Shown here piece after piece: positions 1 through 9,800 of a DNA stretch of 64,000 bases. The DNA lies in assembly GCA_024400305.1 (NCBI GenBank), contig JAKSMX010000001.1, positions 186,001-250,000 of the forward strand. Reading direction: 5' to 3'. The notes below the pieces were generated by a model. The model saw only the letters and a list, made by a program, of their open reading frames with translations, did no database searches and was not told the DNA's origin. Every line of letters starts with the position of its first letter. The stretch's first letter is position 1. Source of the stretch: Bacteroidales bacterium (GTDB taxonomy: Bacteria > Bacteroidota > Bacteroidia > Bacteroidales > F082). The position numbers were made by a program, and so were the translations under genes.

Positions 1-994
1 AGATGATGCTGTTGTGTTCCGGAATATCGCCGAACTGGAAACCCTTAAGACCATGCGGCACGGAGCCGATGACGGCCGGGACCACCCCGAAACTGCGCGG
101 CGTGGTGGCAAGACAGTTCGTCCAGAGAAGCGAATGCTCCGACAAGGAATCCAAAAAAGGCGTGTAACAAAAACCGCAGTCGTTGACGCCAAAAATGTCC
201 GCGCCGAGCGATTCGACTATGATGATCACGACATCAGGTTTATCATCAGAGGTTCTAAAATATGGTCCCAGAACGTTTTTGATGTTGTCTTTCCGCTCCA
301 AAGGATATTGTCTGTCAATCACGCGCCGACCTTTGAACAGCTTCAGATACTTGTCAATCGTGTCTTCATCATTTGCGTTTTTTGAAAAAGCATCATCAAA
401 AGTGCTTCTTTTCAGGCATTCACGCACAAAATACCATGTCTTGTTCACGGTTGTCTCATCATGATTCGGTTTCAAGATGAAAAACAACGGTGCGGAAACG
501 AGTATCAACGCTGTCATAATCACGGCAATGACACCGTTCCGTTTCCTGTTTGAAATCCATTTTAATAAAACAGCGAAACCAATCCACAGAACGATTACCG
601 CAACAATCATGAAAACGTTGGCGAAGCTTTTCACCGTTTGAATTGTCTCCCACAACGGTCTGACAATCAGTTCCTTACCCATCAGCAAGCCGGTTGAGCT
701 GTGATAGATAAGCAGTCCGGTTTCGCAGAGAAGCATCAAACCGAACAAGATTGAAGCCGTCCATTGCGCTGTTTTTTTTGAGAAAAGAGACAGCGGCAGA
801 TACAACAGAAAAACCACAAGCGAGACGAATCCGCACGAAATGAGGTTCCCATAGACTGCGCCGCCAAAGTCGATGGTTTCGGCTCCGAAATGGACGACGG
901 CGGCAATTTCAATGATTTTCACAACAAAGAGCGCAATGATGAAGCAAAGCATCATTACCGAAAAGTCGCTGATATGTTGAAAAAATCTTTTCAC
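1..994 (-). CDS. LTA-synthase/sulfatase-family membrane protein (partial)
   Basis: The 3' part lies beyond the window start; about 331 codons are visible. The frame opens at a GTG directly after an in-frame TAA and 9 bp after the stop of the methyltransferase gene, so the two are probably co-transcribed. The N-terminal part has several hydrophobic segments, then a linker, then the start of an alkaline-phosphatase-fold domain with PDVVIIIVESLG (metal-binding Glu) and TTPRSFGVVPAVIGSVPHG, where the Ser of RSF sits at the nucleophile position. Family members transfer phosphoglycerol or phosphoethanolamine, or act as sulfatases, with the catalytic domain outside the inner membrane. It resembles the complete gene at 2381-4687. 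The substrate cannot be told from sequence. Confidence 0.85.
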   Translation of the reverse strand, partial: MKRFFQHISDFSVMMLCFIIALFVVKIIEIAAVVHFGAETIDFGGAVYGNLISCGFVSLVVFLLYLPLSLFSKKTAQWTASILFGLMLLCETGLLIYHSSTGLLMGKELIVRPLWETIQTVKSFANVFMIVAVIVLWIGFAVLLKWISNRKRNGVIAVIMTALILVSAPLFFILKPNHDETTVNKTWYFVRECLKRSTFDDAFSKNANDEDTIDKYLKLFKGRRVIDRQYPLERKDNIKNVLGPYFRTSDDKPDVVIIIVESLGADIFGVNDCGFCYTPFLDSLSEHSLLWTNCLATTPRSFGVVPAVIGSVPHGLKGFQFGDIPEHNSII

Positions 995-1003
995 TTATGA
1001 TAT

Positions 1004-2287
1004 TTACTCGTCGCTTTCCATGTCTTCAACCGGATACGCTTCGCATTGGTTTTCAGCCTCATCATCTTCGTCTTTCATCGAAAGAAGTGCCTGACGCGCC
1101 TCGTCATTTTCCGGGTCGAAAATCTCGCACATCCCCGCTTTCTGGTCTTTGTAGCTTCCCTCGAAGATGTCGAATCTCTCCAATTTGCATTCAAGCGGCC
1201 CGTTGAAAAGCTCGATTTTCTTTGACGGCTTGAGGCCGATTTGTTTCAGCGAGTCCTTGTCTGAGCTTATGATCCAAGCGGTGAAGCCCTTGAAATGCAG
1301 TTTCAGCGCATCGCCGATGCCTTTGTAAAGTCGGACGATGTCGTCTTCTTCAAGGCGTTCGCCGTAAGGCGGGTTGATGAGCATCACGCCGCCGCCTTCA
1401 GGCGGGATGAGGTCGAACATATCCTGTTGGCTGAGGTTGATGTCGTGGCTCAGATGCGCCGCGGCGATGTTGCGCCGAGCGATGTCAACCGCCTTTGCGG
1501 AATGGTCGGAGGCGAAGATTTCAAAGTCGAAGTCGCGGATTGCGTCGTCGGCCTCCTCTTTCATCTTGTCCCACGTGCCTTCCTCGAAGTCGTGCCACGA
1601 CATGAAGCCATAGTTTTCGCGGAAGTAACCCGCCGGGATGTTCATCGCAGCCATGGCAGCCTCTATCGGAATGGTGCCGGAGCCGCACATGCAGTCAACA
1701 AAGTTGCAGTCATAGTTCCATCCGGTGAGTTTTATGAGACCGGCGGCCAGGACCTCGTTCATCGGGGCCTTGTCAACGGCCTTACGGTAGCCGCGTTTGT
1801 GAAGCGAGTCGCCGGAGCTGTCGAATGAAAGCGTAACCTTCTCGTTTTCAATATATACGTTTATCCTGAGGGTCGGATTGTCAACATCTACAGAAGGGCG
1901 GGCACCGAAATGCTGACGGAACTCATCGGCGATTGCGTCTTTCACCTTCAAGGCCGCATATTGCGAATGCGTGAAATACGGCCCGCTCACCACGGCGTCG
2001 ATGGCGAAAGTCTCTTCAAGATTAAAAATATCGTGCCATTCGATCTTCGCCACGTTGTTGTAAAGCGCCATTTCGTCACGCGCCACGAACTTCGCCACCG
2101 GCTTCAAGATACGCAACGCAGTGCGGCAGAGGTAATTCGCCTTGTACATCATCTCGTTGTCACCTTCAAATGACACCGCCCTGTACAGTTTCTCCACGTT
2201 TTCCGCGCCAAGCGCCGTCAGTTCTTCCATCAATAAATCCTCAAGACCCGCCATGGTCTTGGCAACCATTTTAAATTTTTCTTCCAC
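1004..2287 (-). CDS. rlmL: THUMP-domain class I SAM-dependent rRNA methyltransferase (RlmL-like)
   Basis: A 427-residue protein. The N-terminal THUMP RNA-binding region (about residues 1-160) is followed by a Rossmann methyltransferase with a SAM-binding loop DCMCGSGTIPIEAA and the N6/N2-type catalytic motif LINPPYGERL. This matches the N-terminal half of E. coli RlmL, which makes m2G2445 in 23S rRNA. The C-terminal RlmK half is absent, as is usual in Bacteroidota. The last 40 residues are very acidic. It lies between two LTA-synthase-family genes on the same strand and ends 9 bp before the second. The exact target base is inferred from the family. Confidence 0.88.
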   Translation of the reverse strand: MEEKFKMVAKTMAGLEDLLMEELTALGAENVEKLYRAVSFEGDNEMMYKANYLCRTALRILKPVAKFVARDEMALYNNVAKIEWHDIFNLEETFAIDAVVSGPYFTHSQYAALKVKDAIADEFRQHFGARPSVDVDNPTLRINVYIENEKVTLSFDSSGDSLHKRGYRKAVDKAPMNEVLAAGLIKLTGWNYDCNFVDCMCGSGTIPIEAAMAAMNIPAGYFRENYGFMSWHDFEEGTWDKMKEEADDAIRDFDFEIFASDHSAKAVDIARRNIAAAHLSHDINLSQQDMFDLIPPEGGGVMLINPPYGERLEEDDIVRLYKGIGDALKLHFKGFTAWIISSDKDSLKQIGLKPSKKIELFNGPLECKLERFDIFEGSYKDQKAGMCEIFDPENDEARQALLSMKDEDDEAENQCEAYPVEDMESDE

Positions 2288-2345
2288 TTTTTTCCCTTTT
2301 AAATTTCTTCATTGCAAGCCGCATCACGCAAGCTCAAAATTTTTG

Positions 2346-2353
2346 CAAAAATA
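2346..2353 (-). promoter_or_regulatory. Candidate -7 box TATTTTTG upstream of rlmL
   Basis: On the minus strand the box fits TAnnTTTG, about 59 nt before the rlmL start. No clear -33 TTTG at 19 nt was found, so support is weak. Confidence 0.35.
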
Positions 2354-2380
2354 CGGTTTAAAACAATATCTTTGAAAGTT

Positions 2381-4687
2381 TTATTTGATATTTCCCAACA
2401 ATATTCCATCGAGCTTCGAGATTGTGCATTTCTGCTGCTCCGGGTTGTAAAAGAACGCATTAAAAAACGTTTTCCCTCCTTTGCCAGCCAACGGAATCTG
2501 CCTGTGAAAGGCGAATTTCCGTCCGTCTTTGCCAAAACCCAGATATTCCGTCGAGATATTCGCGCCATTTTCGTCCGTAATCCTATAAACAAGCTGGCAA
2601 GCACCGTCAACGCCGTGATAATCAAGCGAGAAATCGAAAACCAAGGTATCAAACTCCGTGACATCAATTTTCGTCAGGACATTCTGATACTGTCCTGAAA
2701 AAACGATGTCAGCATCGCTCTTGAATTCACGTAACAAAGTGTCGTTCAATGCTTTGCAATAAACATCCGCCGGCATAATCTTGTTTTCCAAAGATGAATA
2801 TTCACTTATGTTTCGCACTATTTCAAGCCTGTGACGCAAGGTCTCATACAAATCCCTGTCGTTGATTTTCCTGATGTTGAGATCTTTTCCGACTTCATAC
2901 AGATCCTTGCCGGAGATGTAATGGCCGTCGGAATAGAAATCGATCACGTTTCTTGGTTCGTCCATGAAGGCGATGTCGTTGCTTTCCGCAAACATGTTCC
3001 CGCCGAAAGACGCGCTCATTTCAGGCCGTCCGACGCCGTATCTCTCCATAAACGCAATCATCGTCTCGTAGAAATCGAGATGGCTCACGGTGTTCGAGAA
3101 TGTCGCCGGAGCTTTCAGGTTCGGCGAATAGACGATGAACGGCACGTGATAACGTTTCAGCGAGTTTCCGGGCGCAATCTCGCACATCGGATGGTCGCCG
3201 GTAATCACGAAGATCGTGTTCCGGAAGTCGTCACGTTCTGAATAGCTTCCGATGAAATCACCGAATGCGTCGTCCAAAAAGAGCAGCGTCCGGGCATAAT
3301 TCCTGTAATGTTTGAAGAACTTCCTGTCGGCGTTGTTTTCAAGATTCTCACAGATCTCATCCAAACGTCTGTCATATTTCTCTGTTTCGGAGATGATGAA
3401 CGGCGAGTGCGTCGAGCCGGTGAAATACATGTCCAAACGAGGCGTATCACCAAGAGTGTCAATGACTTCGAGCGACTGTTCAAACAGGCATTTGTCATTA
3501 TATCCCCAGAAATAATTTTCCTTTCCGACGACAATCTTTTCATATTTGTCGGAATATTTCGCGTTGTCAAAAATCAAATTGATGTTGTTTTTCTTGAAGA
3601 AAACATTCTTCTTGTGGAACCAGCTGCCTTGTCCGTAGAAGAAATCTGTCTGATAGCCATTCTCCTCAAGCACCGAAGTCAAAGTCAGATGAAGCGGAAG
3701 CTGATCGAGCAGCGTGAAGCCGATTTCGCCATACGGAAGCGAGCCGAGCACCGACGGCACCACCGCGAACGAGCGTTCTCCGAGCGTGAAACAACGATTC
3801 CAATAAAGGCTCTTCTCCATTATTTCACGAAGGTTCGGCATCAGATTCGCACCATGAAAGTCATGTGCGAAATCGTCGTTTAGGCCTTCGACGAAAAGAA
3901 TCACGATGTTCGGCTTGCGTTCAAACTCGTTGAAATAATAACCGAGGCTGTCGGCGGTTTCGTATCCGTGAAGCAGCGGAAACTCGTTTGAGACGAATTT
4001 TTTCTCCGGAAACATCTGATGATATTCTTCAACTTCGGCGTCTGAAATTTCACGGCAATATACTTTCTCCTCAGTCTTGTACTCAACCGCCGCCTTGTAA
4101 AACACCAATGACTTGTTGACAGTGAAGTCGTTGTAATATCTTGACGCGAAAACGATCAGAATGACGGCCACCGGCAGCGACGCAAGCGTCACGGTCTTGA
4201 TCTGTGTCTTGTTTTTCGCTTTGTTTTTTTTTATCACAAAAAACGACATCACCGACAAGGCAATCAATCCAGCTATAAGCAAGACGACTTTTGTCACCGG
4301 CACATCGGCCGTCGTCACCGTGAACAAAATCTCGTCAAGGGAATAGCCGAAAAACAGCGATCCGAGCGGTTTGTGCTGGTTGAAAAAGTATTGCAATATG
4401 AGCAGATGCGCGATTTCAAAAAGCACGAAAACCGTAAGACAGACAGCGTCGGCCATTTTCCTCGAACATTTGGAAAGCGCGAGATAAAACGGAAAAAGCG
4501 CCGTCAACGCAAGATTTACATATACGATGTCGATACCCAAGCCGGTGAGTTCTGACAGCAGCAAACCCTTTTCATTTCCGAAATTCACGAGCATTGCGCC
4601 GCATTCGGCAATTCGCATCATGAGAATCATCACCCACGATGTCACTATCAGGTCAAGATAGTTTCCAAAAAAGCTTTTTTCCTTCAT
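2381..4687 (-). CDS. LTA-synthase/sulfatase-family membrane protein
   Basis: Complete, 768 residues from the ATG at 4687; an ATG three codons earlier lies inside a terminator hairpin and is less likely. About five hydrophobic segments fill residues 5-190, followed by the alkaline-phosphatase fold: NIVILFVEGLNDDF (metal ligand), GERSFAVVPSVLGSLPYG (Ser nucleophile position), GSTHSPF, and TGDHPMCE (Asp/His metal ligands). A C-terminal beta-rich part of about 150 residues follows. LTA synthase relatives in Gram-negatives modify periplasmic glycans or lipids with phosphoglycerol or phosphoethanolamine. No promoter is visible between it and the upstream terminator, so its expression may depend on readthrough. 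Confidence 0.88.
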   Translation of the reverse strand: MKEKSFFGNYLDLIVTSWVMILMMRIAECGAMLVNFGNEKGLLLSELTGLGIDIVYVNLALTALFPFYLALSKCSRKMADAVCLTVFVLFEIAHLLILQYFFNQHKPLGSLFFGYSLDEILFTVTTADVPVTKVVLLIAGLIALSVMSFFVIKKNKAKNKTQIKTVTLASLPVAVILIVFASRYYNDFTVNKSLVFYKAAVEYKTEEKVYCREISDAEVEEYHQMFPEKKFVSNEFPLLHGYETADSLGYYFNEFERKPNIVILFVEGLNDDFAHDFHGANLMPNLREIMEKSLYWNRCFTLGERSFAVVPSVLGSLPYGEIGFTLLDQLPLHLTLTSVLEENGYQTDFFYGQGSWFHKKNVFFKKNNINLIFDNAKYSDKYEKIVVGKENYFWGYNDKCLFEQSLEVIDTLGDTPRLDMYFTGSTHSPFIISETEKYDRRLDEICENLENNADRKFFKHYRNYARTLLFLDDAFGDFIGSYSERDDFRNTIFVITGDHPMCEIAPGNSLKRYHVPFIVYSPNLKAPATFSNTVSHLDFYETMIAFMERYGVGRPEMSASFGGNMFAESNDIAFMDEPRNVIDFYSDGHYISGKDLYEVGKDLNIRKINDRDLYETLRHRLEIVRNISEYSSLENKIMPADVYCKALNDTLLREFKSDADIVFSGQYQNVLTKIDVTEFDTLVFDFSLDYHGVDGACQLVYRITDENGANISTEYLGFGKDGRKFAFHRQIPLAGKGGKTFFNAFFYNPEQQKCTISKLDGILLGNIK

Positions 4688-4693
4688 AACATG

Positions 4694-4721
4694 CAAAAAA
4701 AGGCCACATAAAGTGACCTTT
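4694..4721 (-). terminator. Intrinsic terminator after the HIT gene, touching the next start codon
   Basis: On the minus strand AAAGGTCAC and GTGGCCTTT pair (one G-U) around a short loop and run into a T tract. It follows the greA-HIT pair and ends about 7 nt before the ATG at 4687. Confidence 0.75.
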
Positions 4722-4759
4722 ACTTAAAATAACATAAACTAAAACCACTATAAGTATGA

Positions 4760-5152
4760 TCAAAAATTTTCGATGATTTTATTTTGCCATTCAACGAACT
4801 GTTCTTTTGTAGGCTGAAGTTTCGCTTTTTTGAAATCCAAGTCACCTTCGCACTGCATCGGCACGAGGTGGATGTGTGCGTGAGGGACTTCGAGGCCGAG
4901 CACAGCCATTCCGACCTTAAGGCACGGGAAGGCTTTCTTTATCGCGACCGCGACTTTCTTTGCGAAGACGATCATCTCGGCGAGATCTTCGTCCTCTATA
5001 TCGAAGATGTAATCAGTTTCCTTCTTCGGAATGACGAGTGTGTGTCCCGGAGCGAGCGGGTTGATGTCGAAGAATGCGTAGAACTTGTCGTTTTCCGCAA
5101 TCTTATAGCTTGGAATTTCGCCCGCGACTATTCTTGAAAATATCGATGCCAT
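4760..5152 (-). CDS. HIT-family nucleotide-binding protein
   Basis: A 130-residue, single-domain histidine triad protein. It has the N-terminal SIFSRIVAGEIPSYKIAE signature, the FFDINPLAPGHTLVIPK region, and the catalytic triad HAHIHLVPM near residue 95. These proteins hydrolyse nucleoside phosphoramidates or related AMP conjugates in the cytoplasm (Hint/HinT branch). The start is one base after the greA stop, so the two are translated from one message. An intrinsic terminator follows. The physiological substrate is unknown. Confidence 0.92.
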   Translation of the reverse strand: MASIFSRIVAGEIPSYKIAENDKFYAFFDINPLAPGHTLVIPKKETDYIFDIEDEDLAEMIVFAKKVAVAIKKAFPCLKVGMAVLGLEVPHAHIHLVPMQCEGDLDFKKAKLQPTKEQFVEWQNKIIENF

Positions 5153-5153
5153 G

Positions 5154-5630
5154 TTACTCTCTTGTTATTTCAACGATTTCAAATGTCATTTTCCCTGCCG
5201 GGACCTGTATATCGACCTGTTCGCCGACAGCTTTTCCGAGGAGACCCTTGGCTATCGGTGATGTGATGGAGATCTTCCCGGCCTTGAGGTTCGCCTCTTT
5301 TTCTGGCACGATTGTATAGGTCATCACAGCCTTGGTCTTGAGATTCTTAATCTTCACTGTCGAGAGAATAAGCACCTTTGAAGTGTCCATCTTCGACTCA
5401 TCGATGACGCGTGCGTTGGCGATTGTCAGTTGGAGGTTCACTATTTTCATCTCAAGGAGCTGCTGTGCTTCCTTTGCTGCATCGTATTCAGCGTTTTCTG
5501 ACAGGTCACCTTTGTCACGCGCTTCAGCTATCGCCGCTGCAATTTTCGGGCGTTCGTTCACGCAGAGGTTCTCAAGTTCATCCTTGAGTTTCTGCAATCC
5601 TGCTTGGGTAAAGTATTCAATATCTGCCAT
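5154..5630 (-). CDS. greA: Transcription elongation factor GreA
   Basis: 158 residues, the full family length. The N-terminal antiparallel coiled coil (residues 1-75) contains RDKGDLSENAEYDAAKEAQ, whose acidic residues at the tip enter the RNA polymerase secondary channel and stimulate transcript cleavage. The C-terminal FKBP-like domain contains the ITSPIAKGLLGKAVGE signature. It is followed directly by the HIT gene. A candidate promoter box at 5704-5711 would transcribe through the intrinsic terminator at 5652-5688 before reaching this gene, so leader attenuation is possible. Confidence 0.96.
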   Translation of the reverse strand: MADIEYFTQAGLQKLKDELENLCVNERPKIAAAIAEARDKGDLSENAEYDAAKEAQQLLEMKIVNLQLTIANARVIDESKMDTSKVLILSTVKIKNLKTKAVMTYTIVPEKEANLKAGKISITSPIAKGLLGKAVGEQVDIQVPAGKMTFEIVEITRE

Positions 5631-5651
5631 ATTATTATTTATTGTTTATGT

Positions 5652-5688
5652 AAAAAAGAGACCCTTAAATGGATAAGGGCCCTTTTTT
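5652..5688 (-). terminator. Intrinsic terminator between the PorV-like gene and greA
   Basis: On the minus strand GGGCCCTTA pairs with TAAGGGTCT (G-U at the base) across TCCATT, followed by CTTTTTT. The A-rich flank on the other side makes it look bidirectional. It ends the TonB/T9SS/PorV operon but may also lie inside the greA leader. Confidence 0.8.
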
Positions 5689-5703
5689 ACCTGAAATTGT
5701 ATG

Positions 5704-5711
5704 CAAAGATA
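5704..5711 (-). promoter_or_regulatory. Candidate greA promoter -7 box TATCTTTG
   Basis: A good match to the Bacteroidota -7 element, followed by CA. An upstream CTTG lies 18 nt away, close to the usual 19-nt spacing for TTTG. Transcription would start near 5698, about 68 nt before greA. Confidence 0.55.
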
Positions 5712-5740
5712 CAACTATTTTTTCAAATGCAAGACTTTTT

Positions 5741-6805
5741 TTAGAATAAAATTCTTGCACCGATTGAATGAGTGCCATTCCAGTGAGCAGTGTTGCGGTA
5801 TGCGTAGTCGATGCAGACCTTAAGACCCTTCTTGTTGAGAGGAGCCTGGACTGAAGCACCGAGTGACAGACCTTTGTGGACGTTTGTGCAATCCGCCTCT
5901 TCAATGTCTTTGAAAATGCCTTTCTCGAATGTGTAACCGCCACGGAGAATGAGGATGTCTCTGAAAGAGCCCTCAATACCTGCGATGAACTGGTCTTTTG
6001 AGAAAGCGTTTGAATTGAAGTTGAATGCAAGTGACAAACGGCTGCTGTTCTGGAAATTGAAGTCGTATGCAGCTGCGATGCACAACTGTGTCGGAAGCTC
6101 GAATTCATCGGTGCGGTTGTCGACTGTCAGTGAAGATGTCATGCCTTCGAAGATGGCCGGCATGTCAAGACCGTCACCTGAGAATTTCATTGTAGGTCCG
6201 ATGTTCTTCAAGGTGATACCGAAGTGTACGTTATCGGTGATACCTGTCACATACTGGATGCCTGCATCGATTGCGACGCCAGAGCCTTTCATATCAGCTA
6301 TTGACTCACTGATAATCTTGACCAAGATACCGCCGTGGATGCTGTTTGAGAATGACTTCGCGACAGCGACGTTGATGTTCATCAAACTTGGTTTGAATGT
6401 GCCGATACCACCATCAGGGTTCTCCACTGTTGTCTTGTCAATTTCGCCGAAGTTCATTGACATCACGTTGAGACCCAACACCATTGACTCGGAGAGTCTG
6501 ACCAAGGCGCCAAACGAATAGATGCTGGTCTCTGAACCTGAAAGCCAGTTTGTGTATGAGAAATCGATGTCCATTGTGTTGACAAATGAGATACCCGCGA
6601 CATTGCCCCACATGGCGTCAACGCCTTTGACAGAAGCCATACCGGCGTTTGCCCAGCCTGCTGAAGCAGCCCATGGGTTAATCAACAGTTCATTTGCACC
6701 TGCCTGACCTGCTCTATCCTTATTACCTGCGAATGCTTCTGTGCTCGTGAATCCAATAATGATTGTCAAGCTTAATATTACGATAGTTCTAAATAACTTT
6801 TTCAT
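5741..6805 (-). CDS. PorV/PorQ-family outer-membrane barrel protein
   Basis: 354 residues with a clear signal peptide (MKKLFRTIVILSLTIIIGF...AFA), a conserved N-terminal stretch of the PorV/PorQ type (NPWAASAGWANAGMASVKGV, then NVAGISF), alternating beta-strand character and a C-terminal phenylalanine, as in FadL-like barrels. PorV is the T9SS shuttle that receives cargo from the translocon and passes it to the surface sortase; PorQ serves with PorZ. This gene is the third of an operon, 35 bp after a giant T9SS cargo gene, so a cargo-dedicated PorV-type partner is the natural inference. It is not certain that it is the main PorV of this organism. Confidence 0.82.
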   Translation of the reverse strand: MKKLFRTIVILSLTIIIGFTSTEAFAGNKDRAGQAGANELLINPWAASAGWANAGMASVKGVDAMWGNVAGISFVNTMDIDFSYTNWLSGSETSIYSFGALVRLSESMVLGLNVMSMNFGEIDKTTVENPDGGIGTFKPSLMNINVAVAKSFSNSIHGGILVKIISESIADMKGSGVAIDAGIQYVTGITDNVHFGITLKNIGPTMKFSGDGLDMPAIFEGMTSSLTVDNRTDEFELPTQLCIAAAYDFNFQNSSRLSLAFNFNSNAFSKDQFIAGIEGSFRDILILRGGYTFEKGIFKDIEEADCTNVHKGLSLGASVQAPLNKKGLKVCIDYAYRNTAHWNGTHSIGARILF

Positions 6806-6840
6806 GATCGTGTACTTTTAAATTGTTCGCAAAATAATAA

Positions 6841-9800
6841 TTAGAATGTATTTAAGTCAATCTGACGCATTGCGCAGTAGAATTTAACAGTTTTTTCACC
6901 GCCTGTCGTGTTGTCCTTGACATGGATGATGTAGATGCCGCTGGCTATTGGGGTGTTGGCGTGGTTGGTCAAATCCCAATCTATGGATGTCGTTGTTGCG
7001 TCATCCTTCTTGAACTGGCGGATCTTGGTTCCATTCACCGAGTAGATTGTGACGACGCACTTGTCAGGGACGTTGGCAATCTTCACCTTGTGAACGAGGG
7101 CGTTTCCTTCATAGCTTGAGTAAGCGTAGTAAGGGTTAGGAACAACCTTGATAAGGTCGAGGTCGCTTGCTGCTTTCTCAGCGACATTCTTCGTGGGTTC
7201 GCAGCCCTTGGTTGAGAACTCGTAGTACGGGAGCAAACCGTTGTGATAAATAGTGTCATACACATAGTCTGTAAGTGTATCAAGCTGCATTGTACCATAA
7301 CCTTCCTTGTATGGAGTGTTGATACGGACGGAGATCTTGACAGGGTTGTTTTCAGGCAACCATTCCTTGCCTTCGATTGCCATTGGCATTCCGACCCATG
7401 TCGGCAAGCTCCAGAACACAACTCTGAAGATGTCCTTATCTTTCAAATCCATGAATTCCAATGTCTCATACAATTTGCGACCGGCATCGTATGCAGGGCA
7501 GCCGAACTCGAAGAATCCGAGTGAGTTTGAACCCTTTCTTACGTTGTCAACCATCGGGAAGATATAGACAAAATGCTTGGCTCCGAAGATCGCTGTCCCG
7601 TCAATCTGGTCGAATATGACAGGGTCAGCTATCTGGACTGACGGGTCATTCTGTGCAACAAGTTCTGTCACCGCTGGTGGATTGAACAACATATCGCGTC
7701 CGTTGAGATCAGGATAGAACGAGTCTTCACCGTAGAGCATGTTGAGACGTGCGCCTGTTTCGATGTCGATTGCGTATCCCGGGAACCAGCCCATGCCGTG
7801 TGCGCTGATGTAGTTAGGATCGTTCGGGTCATCGCTGGGTTCCATATCCTTTGATTCAGCATAGTTACCATCTCTGTCAACTGATGCGTGGTCACGCAGT
7901 GAGAATCTCTTCATATTACCTTCCGAGAGGTTCTTGTCCATACACATCTCCACGACAGGGCAGCGTGTCCATTTTGACTTGTCGGCTGTCAACACGATGT
8001 CGATTGAACCGATTCTGTGGAAAATCGTATCCTCGCGGCAGTTGGCTTTCGGATAGACAGGGCCCGGATTGTATGCTCCGGCGTTACCGCTCATGTTACA
8101 GAGGATGTAAGGAGCCCATGTGCCTTCAGCGATATTTTCGAAGTCTTCTGTCGGGTCATATGGCTTTGAGCCCTTTTCGTATGCACCGGACTTCATGTTA
8201 TAGTCGTTGTTCGCAGGATCACCGTTCTCACCAGTGTCCTTGTAGGTACCAGAACGGATCCAGTTCAATGCGTTGTTGGCCAAGACATCACTGTCTCTGA
8301 TACCGCTGAGCCAACGATTTGAACTGTCAGCGTAAATGACCGATGTGGTTATCATGCCGTTCTGAGGTGAAAGTGTTGCATAGGCGGCAACCTCATCTGA
8401 CTGTGTACCTGTCGTACCAACCTTGATAGGACCGAAATCCCATGACTGGAGGATGTCAACAGAAATACCTCTCTCAAGGAACAGCTGTTCGTTGTTTTCC
8501 TCAGTTGTCTTGATTGCCCAGAACGTCTCTCCTGTTTCGACATCTGTCAGAACCCAACTGAAAGCCATTTTCTGTGCCGAGTCACCGGCAATACCCTGGT
8601 CACCAGTAACATTGTAAATAGTAGTAGGTTTGAAATCAAAGAATTCGAGAGAATAATCAGCCGGCTTGACATTCAACGGGTCAACAATCTTCACATTGAC
8701 AGGGCCGTAACCCTTCTTGTATGTCGGGTGATAGATGACCGGATAAGATTCCATACCGTAAACGTTTCTCTCCGGGCCGTTTGAATAGTTAGCCGGAGCT
8801 TTGGCGAGCAATTCTTCAATCTGACTGTCACAAATCTCTGTCTGGAGACCACCGTTACCACGACCGACCCAGCGTGTGATTTCAGGCTGGTCATTGTAGT
8901 TTGACGTGACTTCAGTACCATTGATGATCTTGTGAGGAACAGCCGAATACAACTTGATGTTCTTACGACCTGCGAGGTAAGGCTCTTTCTGACCATGGAG
9001 GCCGTTGAGCACGTTCGGGTCGTCTGAATATTCCATATAACTGTTGTAAGCGTATGCAATTGCCATGAAGTAGTATGTCTTGTGGTTGACAAGAGTCGGG
9101 TCGTTGTTTGACGTGAACTCATCCTGTGTGACGATGAATGAATGGTGGATGCCGTTGTCACCGCCCTGAACCATCATCGTAGGAACATTGTGTTTGAGGT
9201 CATCGTTATAGATGAAATTGATAATTGTACCTACATTGTTCTTGACGTCGCACTGATAGACGAGACGCGCCTTTGTTTCATCATTAAGTTCATCAACGCT
9301 CACGCGCTCGTTGGCGAGCTGATAGACCTGATAGCCCTCGAAGCGGTAGTACGGGTCTTTATCCATTGTTGAATCAACCGGGTGTGGTCCTTGGATGTTA
9401 GGATCTTTTTCAACATAGCTCTCGTTGTAGTTGTTTGATGTCTCTGAATTTGACAAGTAAATGACGAGCTTTCTGTCAAGTTCGCGGATTGTGAGGTCCG
9501 GAGCGTTAGGTCCGTCAAGGACTTTGAAGCAGTTGTCGAACATTGACTGGCACTTATCGTCAACTTTACGGAGCAATTCCACTGATGCCCAGGCCTTGCC
9601 TGTGTTTGCGCGGGCCCACGGCACACCGAACGTGATGTAGTTGACAGCACCTGCCTTCAATGTGAAAGGACCGGCTGACTGCATGAAACGACGGTCTTCG
9701 ACAGGGTTCGGGTTGCCGCTGTCACCTGTTTCCTCACTCCAATAGAATCCGTTCTGGTTAAATCCGCCGTTAGGGACAACACCGCCTGTACCCCAGTTGC

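Noticed and set aside
2381-4687. Arylsulfatase with formylglycine
   Set aside because: The C/S-x-P-x-R sulfatase motif is missing; the motif at the nucleophile site is the RSF...VP form of the LTA-synthase-like group, and there are five membrane segments.
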